Below, piece after piece: positions 8,860 through 19,160 of a stretch of DNA of 23,071 nt. This DNA comes from Welwitschia mirabilis (lineage: Eukaryota > Gnetophyta > Gnetopsida > Welwitschiales): assembly GCA_051453625.1 (NCBI GenBank), contig JBOZIK010000001.1:63742847-63765917 (forward strand), read 5' to 3'. The notes beneath the pieces are model-generated. The model saw nothing but the letters and a program-made list of their open reading frames with translations, ran no database searches and had not been told where the DNA came from. The number at the start of each line of letters is the position of its first letter. Position 1 is the first letter of the stretch. A program made the position numbers and the translations under genes.

Positions 8860-9245
8860 AATAAGTAACTTGGATAAATGATTAGTTACCAAATTGTCAC
8901 TCTCTTTTTTTATTTTCAATCTTAAAATTAAGCTCTTGTAAAAGTAGAATTCACCTAATAACTCTAGAATTTAGTTGAGGTTTGGATAACATATATTTTA
9001 TATTAGCATGATTAGTATGTACATTTGTATGACAATAGAGTAAATAATGATGGAACTTATCTAAGGAGAGAATAATAACAAACATCTATCTTTCTTTAAT
9101 TAAATAATTGTCTTGAATAGAATTTAAAATTCTAGTAAACTAAGTTACAACATAATTTTTCTTATTTATTTTCTACTCAAGAATAGCCTTGATAGCAAAC
9201 TAAATCACGTTTGTCATTAATTCAAAGCCATTATTTTAATTAGGG
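8860..9245 (-). pseudogene. RNase H remnant of element P
   Basis: Read on the minus strand, the frame gives AIKAILE, then TRILNSIQDNYLIKE, then SLDKFHHYL and TNHANIKYML. These correspond to the Ty3/gypsy RNase H positions AVGAVL, SRTLNxAQxNYxTTEKE, ALEKFRSYL and TDHxALKYL. The second catalytic region keeps a Glu in the YLIKE stretch, and the TDH aspartate has become Asn (TNH). Stop codons interrupt it several times. It follows RT directly and precedes the connector, as expected for a gypsy polyprotein. Confidence 0.75.
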
Positions 9246-9329
9246 GCCTATTAAATAGCTATTGTTATTATATTTTATTTCATTAAATCAAATACATGTT
9301 GGTGATTCCTTTCTAGCCTATACACTTAC

Positions 9330-10449
9330 AAGTAATTATAGCACACCCATGCGGTGGGCAGATTGCACTTCATTTCATATAAAGGGAGTATCTTTTTCAA
9401 GATGATTATAAAAAGGTTTGCAAATTTGAGAGTATTCTTTAATAAATCTTCTATAAAAATCAACATATCCTAGAAAGTATTTAAGTTATTTAACATTGAT
9501 AAAATAAGGTAAATTCTCTAATACTTTAACTTTTGGAGGGTTCATTTTTATACCCTTATTTGAAATGACATGTTCAAGAACAACTTATTTAATAAGCATA
9601 AAGGAAGATTTTTCTTAACTTAATTCTAATCCACTTTATGAAATATATTTTTAATATTCATAATAATTCAATCAAAATAATCTTTTAATATAGAAAAATA
9701 ATTCATAAATACCTCTATAAAGTCATCAAGTATATCAGTAAAGGTCCTTGCATTGTTTCCTAAAAAGTACTAAGAGCATTACATAGTTGAAAATGAATAT
9801 GAAAGAAAGTATAGATACCAAATGGAGAAGTGAAAATAGCTAAATAAAAATATTTAGAAGCTATATAGATTTGATTTTTACCATTATAACCATCTAAGAA
9901 TCAATATAAGTTATAACCCTATATTTTATCAAGTACTTGATTAACAAAAGGAAGTGGAAAATGATCCTTTTTAATGATGTAACTTAAATTCTTCAATTCT
10001 ATCCATAATATTCATTTATTATTGTTCTTTGATTCTATAGTTAGAGAGCTCACTCACTTTTTATCAAATATCAAATAAATCATAGTAGTATAAATTAACT
10101 TAATATATTTACCTTTAATCCATTATTTAAAAATAATGTTAAGTTTTCATTATGATTGCCTTATTGGTTTGATGTTATCCTTAAGATAGAATTTTATGTT
10201 GTACTATATGCGAGGAACACTGACATGATCTTGATGAGTCCAAGTGAAATTATTCATGTTATTTTTTAATAATGTAATAATTTATCATTTCCTTTTAAAA
10301 TCTAATTCAACATTTATGACAAGTTTTTTAGATCCATTTTCATTTATAAATATCCATTTCAGATGAGGAGGTAGTTATTTCAAGCTAGATTTAGGTTGGA
10401 TGTTTAATTATTATCGTGAAAAATGTAAATTGTAGCCTTGTTTACTGAG
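9330..10449 (-). pseudogene. Reverse transcriptase remnant of element P
   Basis: The minus-strand reading starts with the RT N-terminal flank (LPPHLKW at about 10370; TWTHQD at about 10240). The finger motif KKDHFPLPFVNQVLDK follows (about 9970-9925). Motif A, FLDGYNG, keeps its catalytic Asp (9892-9894). Next come TSPFGIYTF and QLCNALSTF, decayed forms of TCPFGTFAY and GLCNAPATF. The YxDD box is FMNYFSI (about 9717-9690), so both catalytic aspartates are gone; the FMDDFSV-like form is typical of Athila relatives. The thumb and connection (about 9640-9380) are readable with several stops. The piece ends abruptly at 10449, where the LTR of element II starts. The enzyme would have copied the element's RNA into DNA; this copy cannot. 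Confidence 0.85.
10445..10449 (+). repeat. Possible left target-site duplication of element II
   Basis: CTGAG directly before the left LTR can be compared with GTAAG (17347-17351) directly after the right LTR. Three of five bases agree and one difference is a G/A transition. For an insertion this old that is compatible with a decayed 5-bp duplication, but is not proof. Confidence 0.35.
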
Positions 10450-11015
10450 TGTTATGAGTTAAATTGATAATATTTAACATCACGTCTAGAGTATGTTTTA
10501 GATTTATTTAAGTAAGTTTTTTATTAATCAAGAGTAAAAGTGGAGTAGCCACTTCCAATGAAGAAAAAAGAATATTTTTTCAACATTTCTAATCACTTAA
10601 GAATGATTTTTAAACTATCATCAAAATTCTATAATCTATCCAGAGAATTGAGAATCGAGTTGAGAATGATGGTTGATGATCATAAAGGGTAAAAGATAAA
10701 GAAGAAAGTATCATCCACTCCATCATCTAGATGATACTTAAGAGGATGTTCAACAGGATTAATTATACAAAAATTAGGTTTCTATTACTAGCTATCCATC
10801 CTATTATTCAAATGAAACTCCAGAGGACGACAATCATTAGAGAAACCAAATCACATTTTAAAGATAAATCTAAAAGCTAATAAAGTATACCATCAAATTC
10901 AACTCCTTTGGAAGATATACAAATGTGATAATTAATATAGAAGTCATAATCTAGTTTGGGAGAATATCAATATTAATCGATGTATATAAAAAAGATAAAA
11001 AAAGATTAATTCCAG

Positions 11016-11559
11016 TAAGAGAAAGCTTCATATGTTAAGAGGAAAGCCAATTATGATATAACAAGATAGAAAGAACTAAAGATCAACTGTCATTCACCTA
11101 CTCATCCAAACAATAATCAAGACAACTAGTAGAAATGAAAGAAATAAACTTATAAATTGATAATTAACAATTTTTCACCTAGTCATCCAAATGACATCTA
11201 GGATGATATTAAAATTATTAAACTCAATTTTCATCAANNNNNNNNNNNNNNNNNNNNNNNNNNNNNNNNNNNNNNNNNNNNNNNNNNNNNNNNNNNNNNN
11301 NNNNNNNNNNNNNNNNNNNNNNNNNNNNNNNNNNNNNTAAGAGAAAGCTTCATATGTTAAGAGAAAAGCCAATTATGATATAACAAGATAGGAAGAACTG
11401 AAGATCAACTGTCATTCACCTACTCATCCAAACAATAATCAAGAAAACTAGTAGAAATGGAAGAAATAAACTTATAAATTGATAATTAACAATTTTTCAC
11501 CAAGTCATCCAAATGACATCTAGGATGATATTAAAATCATTAAACTCAATTTTCATCAA
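11016..11559 (+). repeat. Direct repeat of 222 bp on both sides of a gap in the left LTR
   Basis: Bases 11016-11237 and 11338-11559 align without indels and with roughly seven differences. The left copy stops at the gap and the right copy starts after it. The right LTR of the same element has one copy of this segment. A false duplication from uncollapsed alleles or overlapping contig ends is the simplest reading. Confidence 0.85.
11238..11337. other. Assembly gap, 100 N, flanked by duplicated sequence
   Basis: A placeholder run of 100 N. Both flanks are the same LTR segment. Confidence 0.99.
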
Positions 11560-11845
11560 GAAGACATGTGAAGAATAAGTATTCATTAGAAATGAGGATC
11601 ACCTATCATCCACTTGGTTGTCCAAATGACACACAAATGGATGGAACCCTTAATAAATGTAAAATGAACTTCATCCATTATGAGATTAAAAAAAAATAGC
11701 TTCTAATATGTGACTACTCTTTGGCGATTCCAACCATCAATTCAAAGTCATAAATAATTCCCTTAAATTCCTCATTTTTCATCTTTGGTTTATCAATTGG
11801 TCTTGCAATCAATTGGAGATCAATTGAGCAATGAATCCATCCTGG

Positions 11846-11853
11846 TTATAAAG
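11846..11853 (+). promoter_or_regulatory. TATA-like box of the left LTR of element II
   Basis: TTATAAAG stands about 80 bases before the AATAAA at 11933-11938, which is shorter than usual but possible. The right LTR has the decayed GTTACAGAG here, with changes that destroy the box. Confidence 0.4.
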
Positions 11854-11932
11854 AAGGACATTTCTTAGTATTAAGTTGCATCTCCTTCTATAAGGAGTTC
11901 TTGCTTTGTAAGAGGATTTGGATGTTTCAATT

Positions 11933-11938
11933 AATAAA
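11933..11938 (+). terminator. Polyadenylation signal of the left LTR of element II
   Basis: AATAAA in the context TTAATAAAGATATTAATTAA is conserved in the right LTR (16904-16909), which supports a real 3'-end signal rather than chance. Confidence 0.5.
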
Positions 11939-12380
11939 GATATTAATTAAAGATTTCTTTCATATTTCTATCTTATAATATTCATCATAATTTATTTTAA
12001 TTGTAATTAAGTGATAGTTATTTGTAATTAATATAGATTATGAGGGCCAACTTGGGTGATATAAATTTAATGTACTTGATTATGATTTGCATTTAGGCTT
12101 ACATGTCATCTTTGAATCTTGCATTCATTCATTGCATCATTGCATTTTTATTAATTTATAATTCTAAATTTAAATTAGAAAATTATATTAGTTTTGTATC
12201 TTTAATTAAAGAACTCTTCTAACTTCCTATTTTGAATTCCTCTCTAAGGTATGACATTTAAGTTAAATCCCATATACTAGTGCATTTTGTGTGAGTTTTA
12301 TTGAGAACTGTAGCTATTAAATCTAAGGTATCCATTAGATGAGAACACCAGATTGATCACATGATTCACACCCCAACAAA

Positions 12381-12400
12381 TTGGCATCACTAATGGGGAG
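12381..12400 (+). promoter_or_regulatory. Primer-binding site of element II (tRNA-Asp type, decayed)
   Basis: TTGGCATCACTAATGGGGAG lies two bases after the LTR end. Athila/Tat elements typically use a PBS of the TTGGCGCCGTTGCCGGGGA type; most differences from it are C-to-T or G-to-A, as expected for methylated cytosines that decayed. It fixes the LTR boundary and the plus-strand orientation of the element, and is independent evidence for the Athila/Tat affinity. Confidence 0.7.
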
Positions 12401-12963
12401 AAGTTTAAGGAAGTTTAAAAGGTTGAGTCTCATTAAATAGGTAACTAATTTGATTTTAAGTTATGAACTTGTGTAATTTGTACATATAGCTTTTCTTTTC
12501 ATAGTTCAATTTACTTTATTAGTTTAGCTTAAATTTTAATTAGTTCTTTTTGTTTTGGTTTCATTTTTTATTTTTGTAATTTTTCATTTCCATGTTATTA
12601 TTTTGTGTATGAACTTAAAGACTATAATTTTATTTCTACTATTTTTACTTAGCTTAATCCTCTGAATTACTATCTAAAATTTATATCTCTCATTCTTTTA
12701 ATAGTAAATGCTTGGTTGATAAGATTTATCTTCACTTTGTGCTTTGAAAGATCCTAGTGATTATCTTACTTACTATCCAAATGAATTATTCTTATTTCAT
12801 TTTTCTCATCTATTTATATGAATAGTGGTTAAAAGGGTCTCTTAGAGAAAGAAACAAAGTGATCAATAAAAAATGATATTGAAGCTAGGAATTTGAACTT
12901 TTTCTTCTTTTAATCTATCTTTCTCATCATTCTTCTTTTTAGCCATTATGTAGGAATACTAAT
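12401..12963 (+). other. Untranslated leader of element II
   Basis: T-rich sequence between PBS and ORF without an open frame. In retroelements this stretch usually carries packaging and dimerisation signals; none can be recognised here. Confidence 0.45.
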
Positions 12964-14141
12964 AAGGATTTTCAACATTTTAGGACTTCTACATCATTTA
13001 AAATGACATTCTACAAATTATTTGACATACCTCAATCACCTTCTATAGATGAAAATAAAGAAGAAATAGATTTAGTATATCCATAAAGTTCTTATAATCA
13101 AGATGACTTACTTTATGATTTAATAGTAACTTAAGAAGATGCATAAAACTACTAATAAAAACATTTGAAAACTCATAGAAATACTTTAACAAATAATGTT
13201 ACAAGATGAAATATCTTAAGTTTCTCTTAAAACACAACATTTTGAAGCCTTTACCACTACGTCTGTTATCTATTACCTTAAGAATGAGGAGTAAAGCATC
13301 AAAATTTCTACATATAGTAACAACTTCTATTTTGATGATGAACGTTTATATGGTTCATTGCCAATAAAAGATATCCAATATGATGAAAATGATGTTTTAA
13401 CTCACTAATCAAAGAACAAATATGAGGATAATTATTTATCATATGATGATATTGAGATATTAGATTATTTTCCTAATATTCCATTACTATTATAAAATTA
13501 AAATGAAATAGAGGAATCAATTTATGATAAATCTAATCCATGATGAAGATAATGATCATAATTTTTTTTTGAGCTTTTGATGAATATAATAATTTAGAGA
13601 GTGATGATATGCAATAAGATGATGTTACAAATAATGAAGAGAAGGAGGAAGTTACAAGAATTTGATAAAATCAAATAGAGAATAGACTTTTTACTTCCAA
13701 GAAGTAATTAAACTTGAAAAGTCTAATCTTATTGAAAATATTTCTTCATCTCTTTTACTTATGATTTTAATTAAAATTCTTTCTTTTGATCTCAATTTCA
13801 CTTTATCTCCTACCTTAAAAAAATATGATTTGTAATTTCTTAGAGTATTAAATTGGTGGAAGCCTTACCTTCTTCATGAAAATCCATGTCTTGAGTTAAA
13901 TATTAGGGAATTTTTTAGTCTTACTAGATATGCCATAAACAATCATTCTAAGAAGCCTTCAAAAATTTATTGGATTCATTCTTTGAGTACTGTCATTGAT
14001 GAGATATGATATGATAATCATCCTTTACATCAATTTGATAAGAAATTATCTTTCAATGAAAATTTTCAATTATTCATCTCTCATTTGGCTTGAACAAATT
14101 GTAGTATTAAGGTGTTATCAATTTATTTTCTTTTTCAATAA
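12964..14141 (+). pseudogene. Decayed ORF of the non-autonomous element (copy II), function unknown
   Basis: This is homologous to the element I ORF. The N-terminal part reads FQHFRTSTSF, then DIPQSPSIDEN in one frame; the C-terminal part is in another, so at least one frameshift separates them. The C-terminal block (about 13850-14141) has KPYLL, then YWIHSLSTVIDE, then LFISH and CSIKVLS, colinear with element I, and ends with TAA at 14139-14141. It has more stops than copy I and is too decayed to work. No zinc knuckle or pol motif is visible. Conservation of the same C-terminal block in two copies indicates that the ancestor encoded a real protein. Confidence 0.55.
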
Positions 14142-15746
14142 TTGATTTTACTCAAAAATGATCATATACCTTTCATGTTCTATCATTAGTTTCCATATTG
14201 TTTGGTCCTTTTTTTTTTTGAAAAAGTATAATGCAATAACTATGTTGGAATGTCTATCTTTCTAACATGGGAATAAATGCAAAGAGAAAAAACTAATTCA
14301 ATTAAATTAATTGATTTATTAAAGAATATATTCTTGAGGAGATATCCACCACTTATCCTTATATAAACGTAATTATTTAGATTATTTCTCTTTTTAAACA
14401 TCTCTTAACTTGATTTTACTTTAGTTTTTTATCATGTATTATGTTTAGGAATTTTAGGATTTTGCAATTTATGGATAATTAATTGGATTTAAACCAACTG
14501 AAAGGCATTTAAATTCCTATTAGCTCCTGTTTTAGGAGAGGAAAATGTACTTAATTAAGTTGGTCATATTATATGTATTATCTCCTAGTCCACTTCATTT
14601 TTGTTAAGGTTGTAAGTTATTAATACTTTGATAATCAGTAAGTGTCTTTTCATATTTGTAAAAAAGAAATAAAAAAGAAAAAATGAAAAATGAAATATCA
14701 ATTTATATTATGAAATAAATTTTGATAATCACTCCTAATCTATCTTAGGGATTACCACACTAGGGGTGAAGTTGCTTAATGGCCTATGTCCTATCTAATG
14801 GGTTTAATCACTTTTGATAAAAGAAAGATCACTAGTTTAGAAATTAACACTCAATAATCCAAGGAATTTAAGGCAAAAATAGGTACAACTTGAAGTGTAT
14901 CATGGTTATAAAATTGTCAAGTGTTATTAATTTACATTCCTCTTCTAGGTTAATGCTTGAGACTATAGCTTTCATAGGTTAATTTTAATTAGTACATTGT
15001 CATTTTTATTCATGCTATCTAAACAAAATCATCATTTTTTACTAGTTTAGAATCATATATCTTTAATTGAAAAATAAGATACTATTGATAAAAGATCAAC
15101 TTCAAGTAGAATATGCTCTAACGCAATGTGTTTATTATTGTTCATTAAGTTACATAATTTCAAAGTTGTAAACTATACTTTTTTTTATTTAGCACATATC
15201 AAATCATTAGAGAAATAAATTTCATATTTTGAAAAATATTGCATTTCTTTTTATTTTAAATAAAGTATTAGATTTTGAGATGATATGATTTAGGATATAA
15301 GTAGTTTAGTATTTGTTTTTATAATGCCTTAGCTTGTTTTTATTTATCTTATTTTTCTTTTTTATTTTGTATTGGTGTGTTTTTTATTCTTTTACTTTTT
15401 ATTTTACATCCCTCAAAAATTTTATCTTATTTCTTTTAATAATCATACCTAAAATTTAGAACAAATCTATCTATTCCACAGGATTGGAATCTTTGGAAGC
15501 ATTAAAAGATTAGCTTTAATTGAAATGAATTTGTTGATTAAAAATATCTTTTCATTAGAACTAAAATCATAATTCTAAATTTAACACATACCATTCTCAT
15601 GATGTTAGATTGGAATAACTTCTTAATATGCACTGTATGTTTAATAATGTGAAATCCTTTATGTTAGAGCGTTATGTTTATCATTTTTCTAATTTAACTC
15701 CCTTCTATTTTTTATTTCTTTATTTTTCATAAAATGATAAACATTT
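14142..15746 (+). other. Non-coding internal region of element II
   Basis: AT-rich, without a gene. It begins with ATTGATTTTACTC, shared with elements I and III, followed by a GATCATATACCTTTCATG stretch also shared. The rest aligns poorly with them. Confidence 0.5.
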
Positions 15747-15758
15747 AGTGGGGAGCTA
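15747..15758 (+). promoter_or_regulatory. Polypurine tract of element II
   Basis: AGTGGGGAGCTA immediately before the right LTR start TGTTGC. It matches the corresponding tracts in elements I and III. Confidence 0.7.
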
Positions 15759-17346
15759 TGTTGCAAATCATATTATTAATATTTAACATCTTGTTTAGAG
15801 TATGTTGTTGGCTTATTTAAGTAGGTTTTTGATTAATCAAAAGAAAAAGTGAAGTGACCATCATGATGAATAAAGAGGAGTAGTTTTTCAATATTTTTAA
15901 CCAATTATGGATGAATTTTAAGACATAATCCAAATTCTTAATCTATCCAAAACATTAATAATCTACTCTAGAATGATTATTATGATCAAGAAGGCCAAAA
16001 GATCAAGAACCAAGTGTTAGCTAATTCTTCATCTAGATGACAATTAAGGGAATGATCAATAGAATCAATAAATATAGAAATTAGATTTCTGTTAATAATC
16101 ATCAATCATATCATTTGAATTATATAAAGAGGATGATATCCATTTGAGTAGTTAAACTGTATGTTGAAGATAAATTTGAAAGGTGACAAAGTATACCATT
16201 GAATTAAACTCCTCTACAAGATACATGGATGTATCAATTAACTTAGAATTCATGATCAAGTTTGGGAGAATATCGATCTTGATTAAATTACTTGAAAAAA
16301 GTAAAGAAATATTAATTTCAATAGGAAAAAGATTCACATCTTAAGCAGAAAGATGATTATAACATAAGGAGGAAGAAATAACTGAATATCAAATATCATC
16401 CATCTAGTAATCTAAATAACAACAAGATAACTAGTAGGAACAAAAGAAATAGAACTTATAAATTAACAATCGATAGTTATTCATCTACTCATTTGGATAA
16501 TACTAAAAGGATAACACTCAACTATCATTAAGAATAAAATGGAGGATAAGAAACCATTATAAATCAAGATTACTTATCATCCACCTAGTTGCATGGATAA
16601 CACCCAAGTAGATGAAACCCTTAATGAATGTAAAATGAAGTTTGTCAATTATGAAATTAGAGAAATGATCGCTTCTAGTTTGTTACTATGCTTTATTAAT
16701 GCTAATCATTAATATAAATCATAAATAACCCTCTTAAGTCCCTCATTTCTTATATTTGATGCATTAATTAATTATGTAATAACTTATAGATAGATTAAGC
16801 AAGGGATTTATTCTAGTTACAGAGAAGGACATTTCTTGGTATTGCATTATGTCTTCTTTATTAAGGAGTTCTTGCTTTATAAGAGGATGTGAAAACTTTC
16901 ATTAATAAAGATATTAATTAAGTGTTTTTTTATATTTTATTTTTTAATAGTCCTTATATTTTATGTTAATTTGAATTAAGTAATAGTTCTTTGTAATTGA
17001 CATAGGTTATGAGGGTTAACTTGGGTGATAACAAGTTGGTGTACTTGGTTAGGGTTTGTATTTAGGCTTGCATATCATATTAGCATCTTGCATTCATTTA
17101 TTGCACCATTTCATTTTCATTAATTTATAATTCTAAAGTTAAATTAAAAAATCATTTTATTTTTATGCTTTTTGATAAAGTAATCTTCTAACTTCCTGTT
17201 TTAAATTCCTCTCTAGAGTATGACATGCAGGTTAACTCCCATATACTAATACATTTTTGTGAGTTTTATTAAGAATTATAGGTATTAAAGCTAAATGATC
17301 CATTGGATGAGAACACTAGATTGATTACATGATTTGTATCCTAATA
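15759..17346 (+). repeat. 3' LTR of element II
   Basis: It is 1588 bp, starting TGTTGCAAATC and ending ATCCTAATA, the decayed form of the left LTR end. It is colinear with the left LTR, including the module array, the AATAAA (16904-16909) and the TTGCATT cluster (about 17090-17120). It is more decayed than the left LTR at many C/G sites. Small open frames on the minus strand inside it (such as 16152-16337) have no support. Confidence 0.8.
16016..16614 (+). repeat. Array of palindromic modules in U3 of the right LTR
   Basis: Copies lie at 16016-16057, 16096-16140, 16393-16434, 16475-16515 and 16575-16614, matching the positions in the left LTR. Arms such as ATCATCC and GGATGATA remain readable in most, although the copies have diverged. 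Confidence 0.55.
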
Positions 17347-18070
17347 GTAAGCAAATTTTATCTTTTTTCCAATGTTTTTGATTCTATCTAAAATTGTTAT
17401 ATATTCAAAATCAAGTTTATCATGCTAGTTAAAATCTAGTACAACATCTAGTTCACTCCTTAATTCGTAAGGATTTAAAGAATTTAAAGATTTATAAATT
17501 AAGAAATAATGAAGAGAATAAAAATAAGAATAATCAAGTACTTTAAAAGTAAGAATCAACTATTTCTCACTCTTACTATCTAATAAATAATAAGCATTAA
17601 TAAAATTAAGATTTTCTATGATTTCATCCCCTTTAACATCCATCTTTATGTGCTTTATAGTAGCATCATAAACTTTCACATCAAATTTCTTATTTTTAAA
17701 TTGTAATGTTAAAATTCCACTTCTTGGATTTATGATTCCTTTAACTATTGCTAACCAACCCTTTTCTAAGATCAATGGATAGAAATTATTCCTTTTGACC
17801 TCTAACATAACAAAATCTATTGGATAAATAACTTTCCTACATGTAGCACCAAATCTCTTAGAATTTCACTTTCTTTCTTAATCGATTCATCTCCTATATT
17901 TAAAACTATGTTGGCTTGTTAAAGTTTAGATTCTAACTTGATTTTATTCATTATATTTTTAGGCCTCTTGTTGACACTTATTAATAAATGACATTTAAAA
18001 TAGGAATATCTCTTAAGAGTAACTACCAATGTAGTAGTTTTAGGATATATATGTTTTTCACATGTTTTAC
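17347..18070 (-). pseudogene. Protease remnant of element P and spacer to RT
   Basis: The open piece 17808-17560 contains FYPLILEKGWLAI, then IINPRSGILTLQF and FDVKVYD. This corresponds to the C-terminal half of Athila/Tat aspartic proteases, where ILGRPFLAT, then INCRSGxLxLxFG stands. Upstream in the same orientation the sequence reads YPIDFVMLE and NIGDESIKK, also as in the family. The active-site D-[ST]-G motif, expected at about 18000, is not recognisable; only a SVN-like trace remains. Downstream (17559-17347) is a linker with stops, cut at 17346 by element II and continuing at 10449 into RT. The enzyme would have cut the Gag-Pol polyprotein. This copy is inactive. Confidence 0.75.
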
Positions 18071-18099
18071 TTAATTGTAAGAAATGTTAGTCAGCTAAG

Positions 18100-18560
18100 T
18101 AAATTCTTTGTGGAATTTTTTTTTTCTATTTTTTTCAACTAGATTCCTAAATGCTTTTTAATACTTTTTGCTATCTCTCAAAAGTTTCCAAAGAGGTATA
18201 GGTAATGTTGCTTTCTTTAGTAAAGTTTTTGTTTTATTACTCAATTCTTTATCATCCATTTTTAATCTTTTAGAGAATTTTGGTTAATTTTGTTTCTGAT
18301 TTTCCACTTTATTATGATGTTTTATTTTTTTTACATCATTAGCCTCATCACTTATTCCTACACAAATTTGTTATTATCATTGTTCTTATCTATTTTATCC
18401 TTACTTCTAGTTATCACTTTTATTTCTTTAACTTAATTAAGATTGGATTAACTATTAGAAGAAAATAATCCCTAGTTTTGAGAGTTAGAATATATTATTT
18501 ATTAGATTAATCCCATAAGCTTATTAAGATTATAATCTATTTGATTCATAGATTAACCCA
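18100..18560 (-). pseudogene. Gag C-terminal and pre-protease remnant of element P
   Basis: On the minus strand a stretch reads GLFSSN, then VKEIKVITRSKDKI (about 18475-18385). This resembles the LPSNTxxNP, then KAITLRSGK motif of the Gag C-terminus in Athila-like elements. It is followed by LPIPLWKLLRDSKKY (about 18215-18150), the equivalent of the VPFPQRL box before protease. Stops are frequent. Most of Gag, including the matrix/capsid region and zinc knuckle, is missing between this point and the LTR end at 18868, so a deletion is likely. Confidence 0.6.
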
Positions 18561-18799
18561 AATTGATAAAATACTATTCTATATTCTACTTCAATGTTTC
18601 AAAGCTAAACTGATTTTGATTTAATAAGGAAGAAAAGGGATAAGGGTTACAAGTTTAAAACATTAAAAAAAAAAGGTGAAGTGAATTACCAAGTATTAAT
18701 ATTAAAGTATCTGAATTTAAAAAGTTTAAAAGGATTATCAAATAAAGGTTTAAAATGGAATTAAAGGTAAAATTTTGTTGAAGTAAAGGCCAAATTTAT

Positions 18800-18865
18800 T
18801 GTACATATCTCTTCATAATTGTTTTATCAATAAACTAAAAGGGTAAAACAATTATAGTATGTACA
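18800..18865 (-). repeat. Two-part inverted repeat (stem-loop) over the PBS position of element P
   Basis: TGTACATA (18800-18807) pairs with TATGTACA (18858-18865), and ATAATTGTTTTA (18815-18826) pairs with TAAAACAATTAT (18844-18855). All 20 pairs are perfect, with an asymmetric interior loop and a 17-nt terminal loop. On the minus strand it starts two or three bases after the predicted LTR end (18868), just where a PBS should lie. A weak resemblance to the element II PBS (TTG, CAT, CTA in order) can be seen in 18867-18848. It may instead be a small foldback insertion. Confidence 0.6.
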
Positions 18866-18901
18866 AATGTTACATCCTCAACAAATCCTAAAAATCACTA
18901 A

Positions 18902-18915
18902 AATATATATATATT
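18902..18915. repeat. Short AT microsatellite
   Basis: A run of alternating A and T (AATATATATATATT) in U5 of the truncated LTR; no counterpart is seen in the other copies. Confidence 0.6.
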
Positions 18916-19160
18916 ACATAATAAAACATACTAATATAGATGGAAGTGACTCAAACGGTGTAATTTCATTAGAGGCATAAATGAGAAGAAAGAGAATTGA
19001 TTACAAATAAAATAGTTATGCACTTATAAGTATAATAAAATAACAATGCAAGTAAACAATGCAAATGAATATACTATGTAAATGAGATGCCAAATCTATT
19101 CTAAATGCAACATCTATTCGATTACCAAATCAACCTGTCATGGAGATCAGCCCTAAATAT

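Larger units (their letters stand above)
10709..11644 (+). repeat. Array of imperfectly palindromic modules in U3 of the left LTR
   Basis: Copies of about 40 bp lie at 10709-10748, 10790-10834, 11089-11129, 11173-11208 and 11604-11644. Two more (11411-11451 and 11495-11530) are inside the gap-flanking duplication. Each has a left arm like TATCATCC, a core like GTCATCCAAATGAC and a right arm like GGATGATA, so the unit can fold on itself (CCTAG with CTAGG and TCAT with ATGA in the copy at 11173). Spacing is irregular, unlike a tandem minisatellite. Confidence 0.65.
10450..12378 (+). repeat. 5' LTR of element II
   Basis: It starts TGTTATGAG and ends CACCCCAACA just before the primer-binding site. 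Its raw length is 1929 bp. Removing the duplicated 222 bp and the 100-N gap leaves about 1607 bp, close to the 1588 bp of the right LTR. U3 (about 10450-11820) carries repeated copies of a palindromic module of about 40 bp. A TATA-like TTATAAAG lies at 11846-11853, an AATAAA at 11933-11938, and U5 has a TTGCATT cluster at about 12115-12150. No gene is encoded. Confidence 0.8.
10450..17346 (+). mobile_element. Element II: complete, decayed non-autonomous LTR retrotransposon inserted into element P
   Basis: The left LTR (10450-12378) is followed by a primer-binding site (12381-12400), a leader of about 550 bp, an ORF remnant (about 12964-14141), non-coding DNA, a polypurine tract (15747-15758) and the right LTR (15759-17346). 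No protease, RT, RNase H or integrase is encoded. It lies opposite to element P and separates P's protease from its RT. The LTRs align from TGTT to their CA/TA ends. In the last 83 bp I count 17 differences, about 13 of them transitions, so the insertion is old. The left LTR carries an assembly duplication and a gap. Confidence 0.8.

Noticed and set aside
16152-16337. Minus-strand open frame of 61 codons
   Set aside because: It lies inside the right LTR of element II, with no counterpart kept open in the left LTR.
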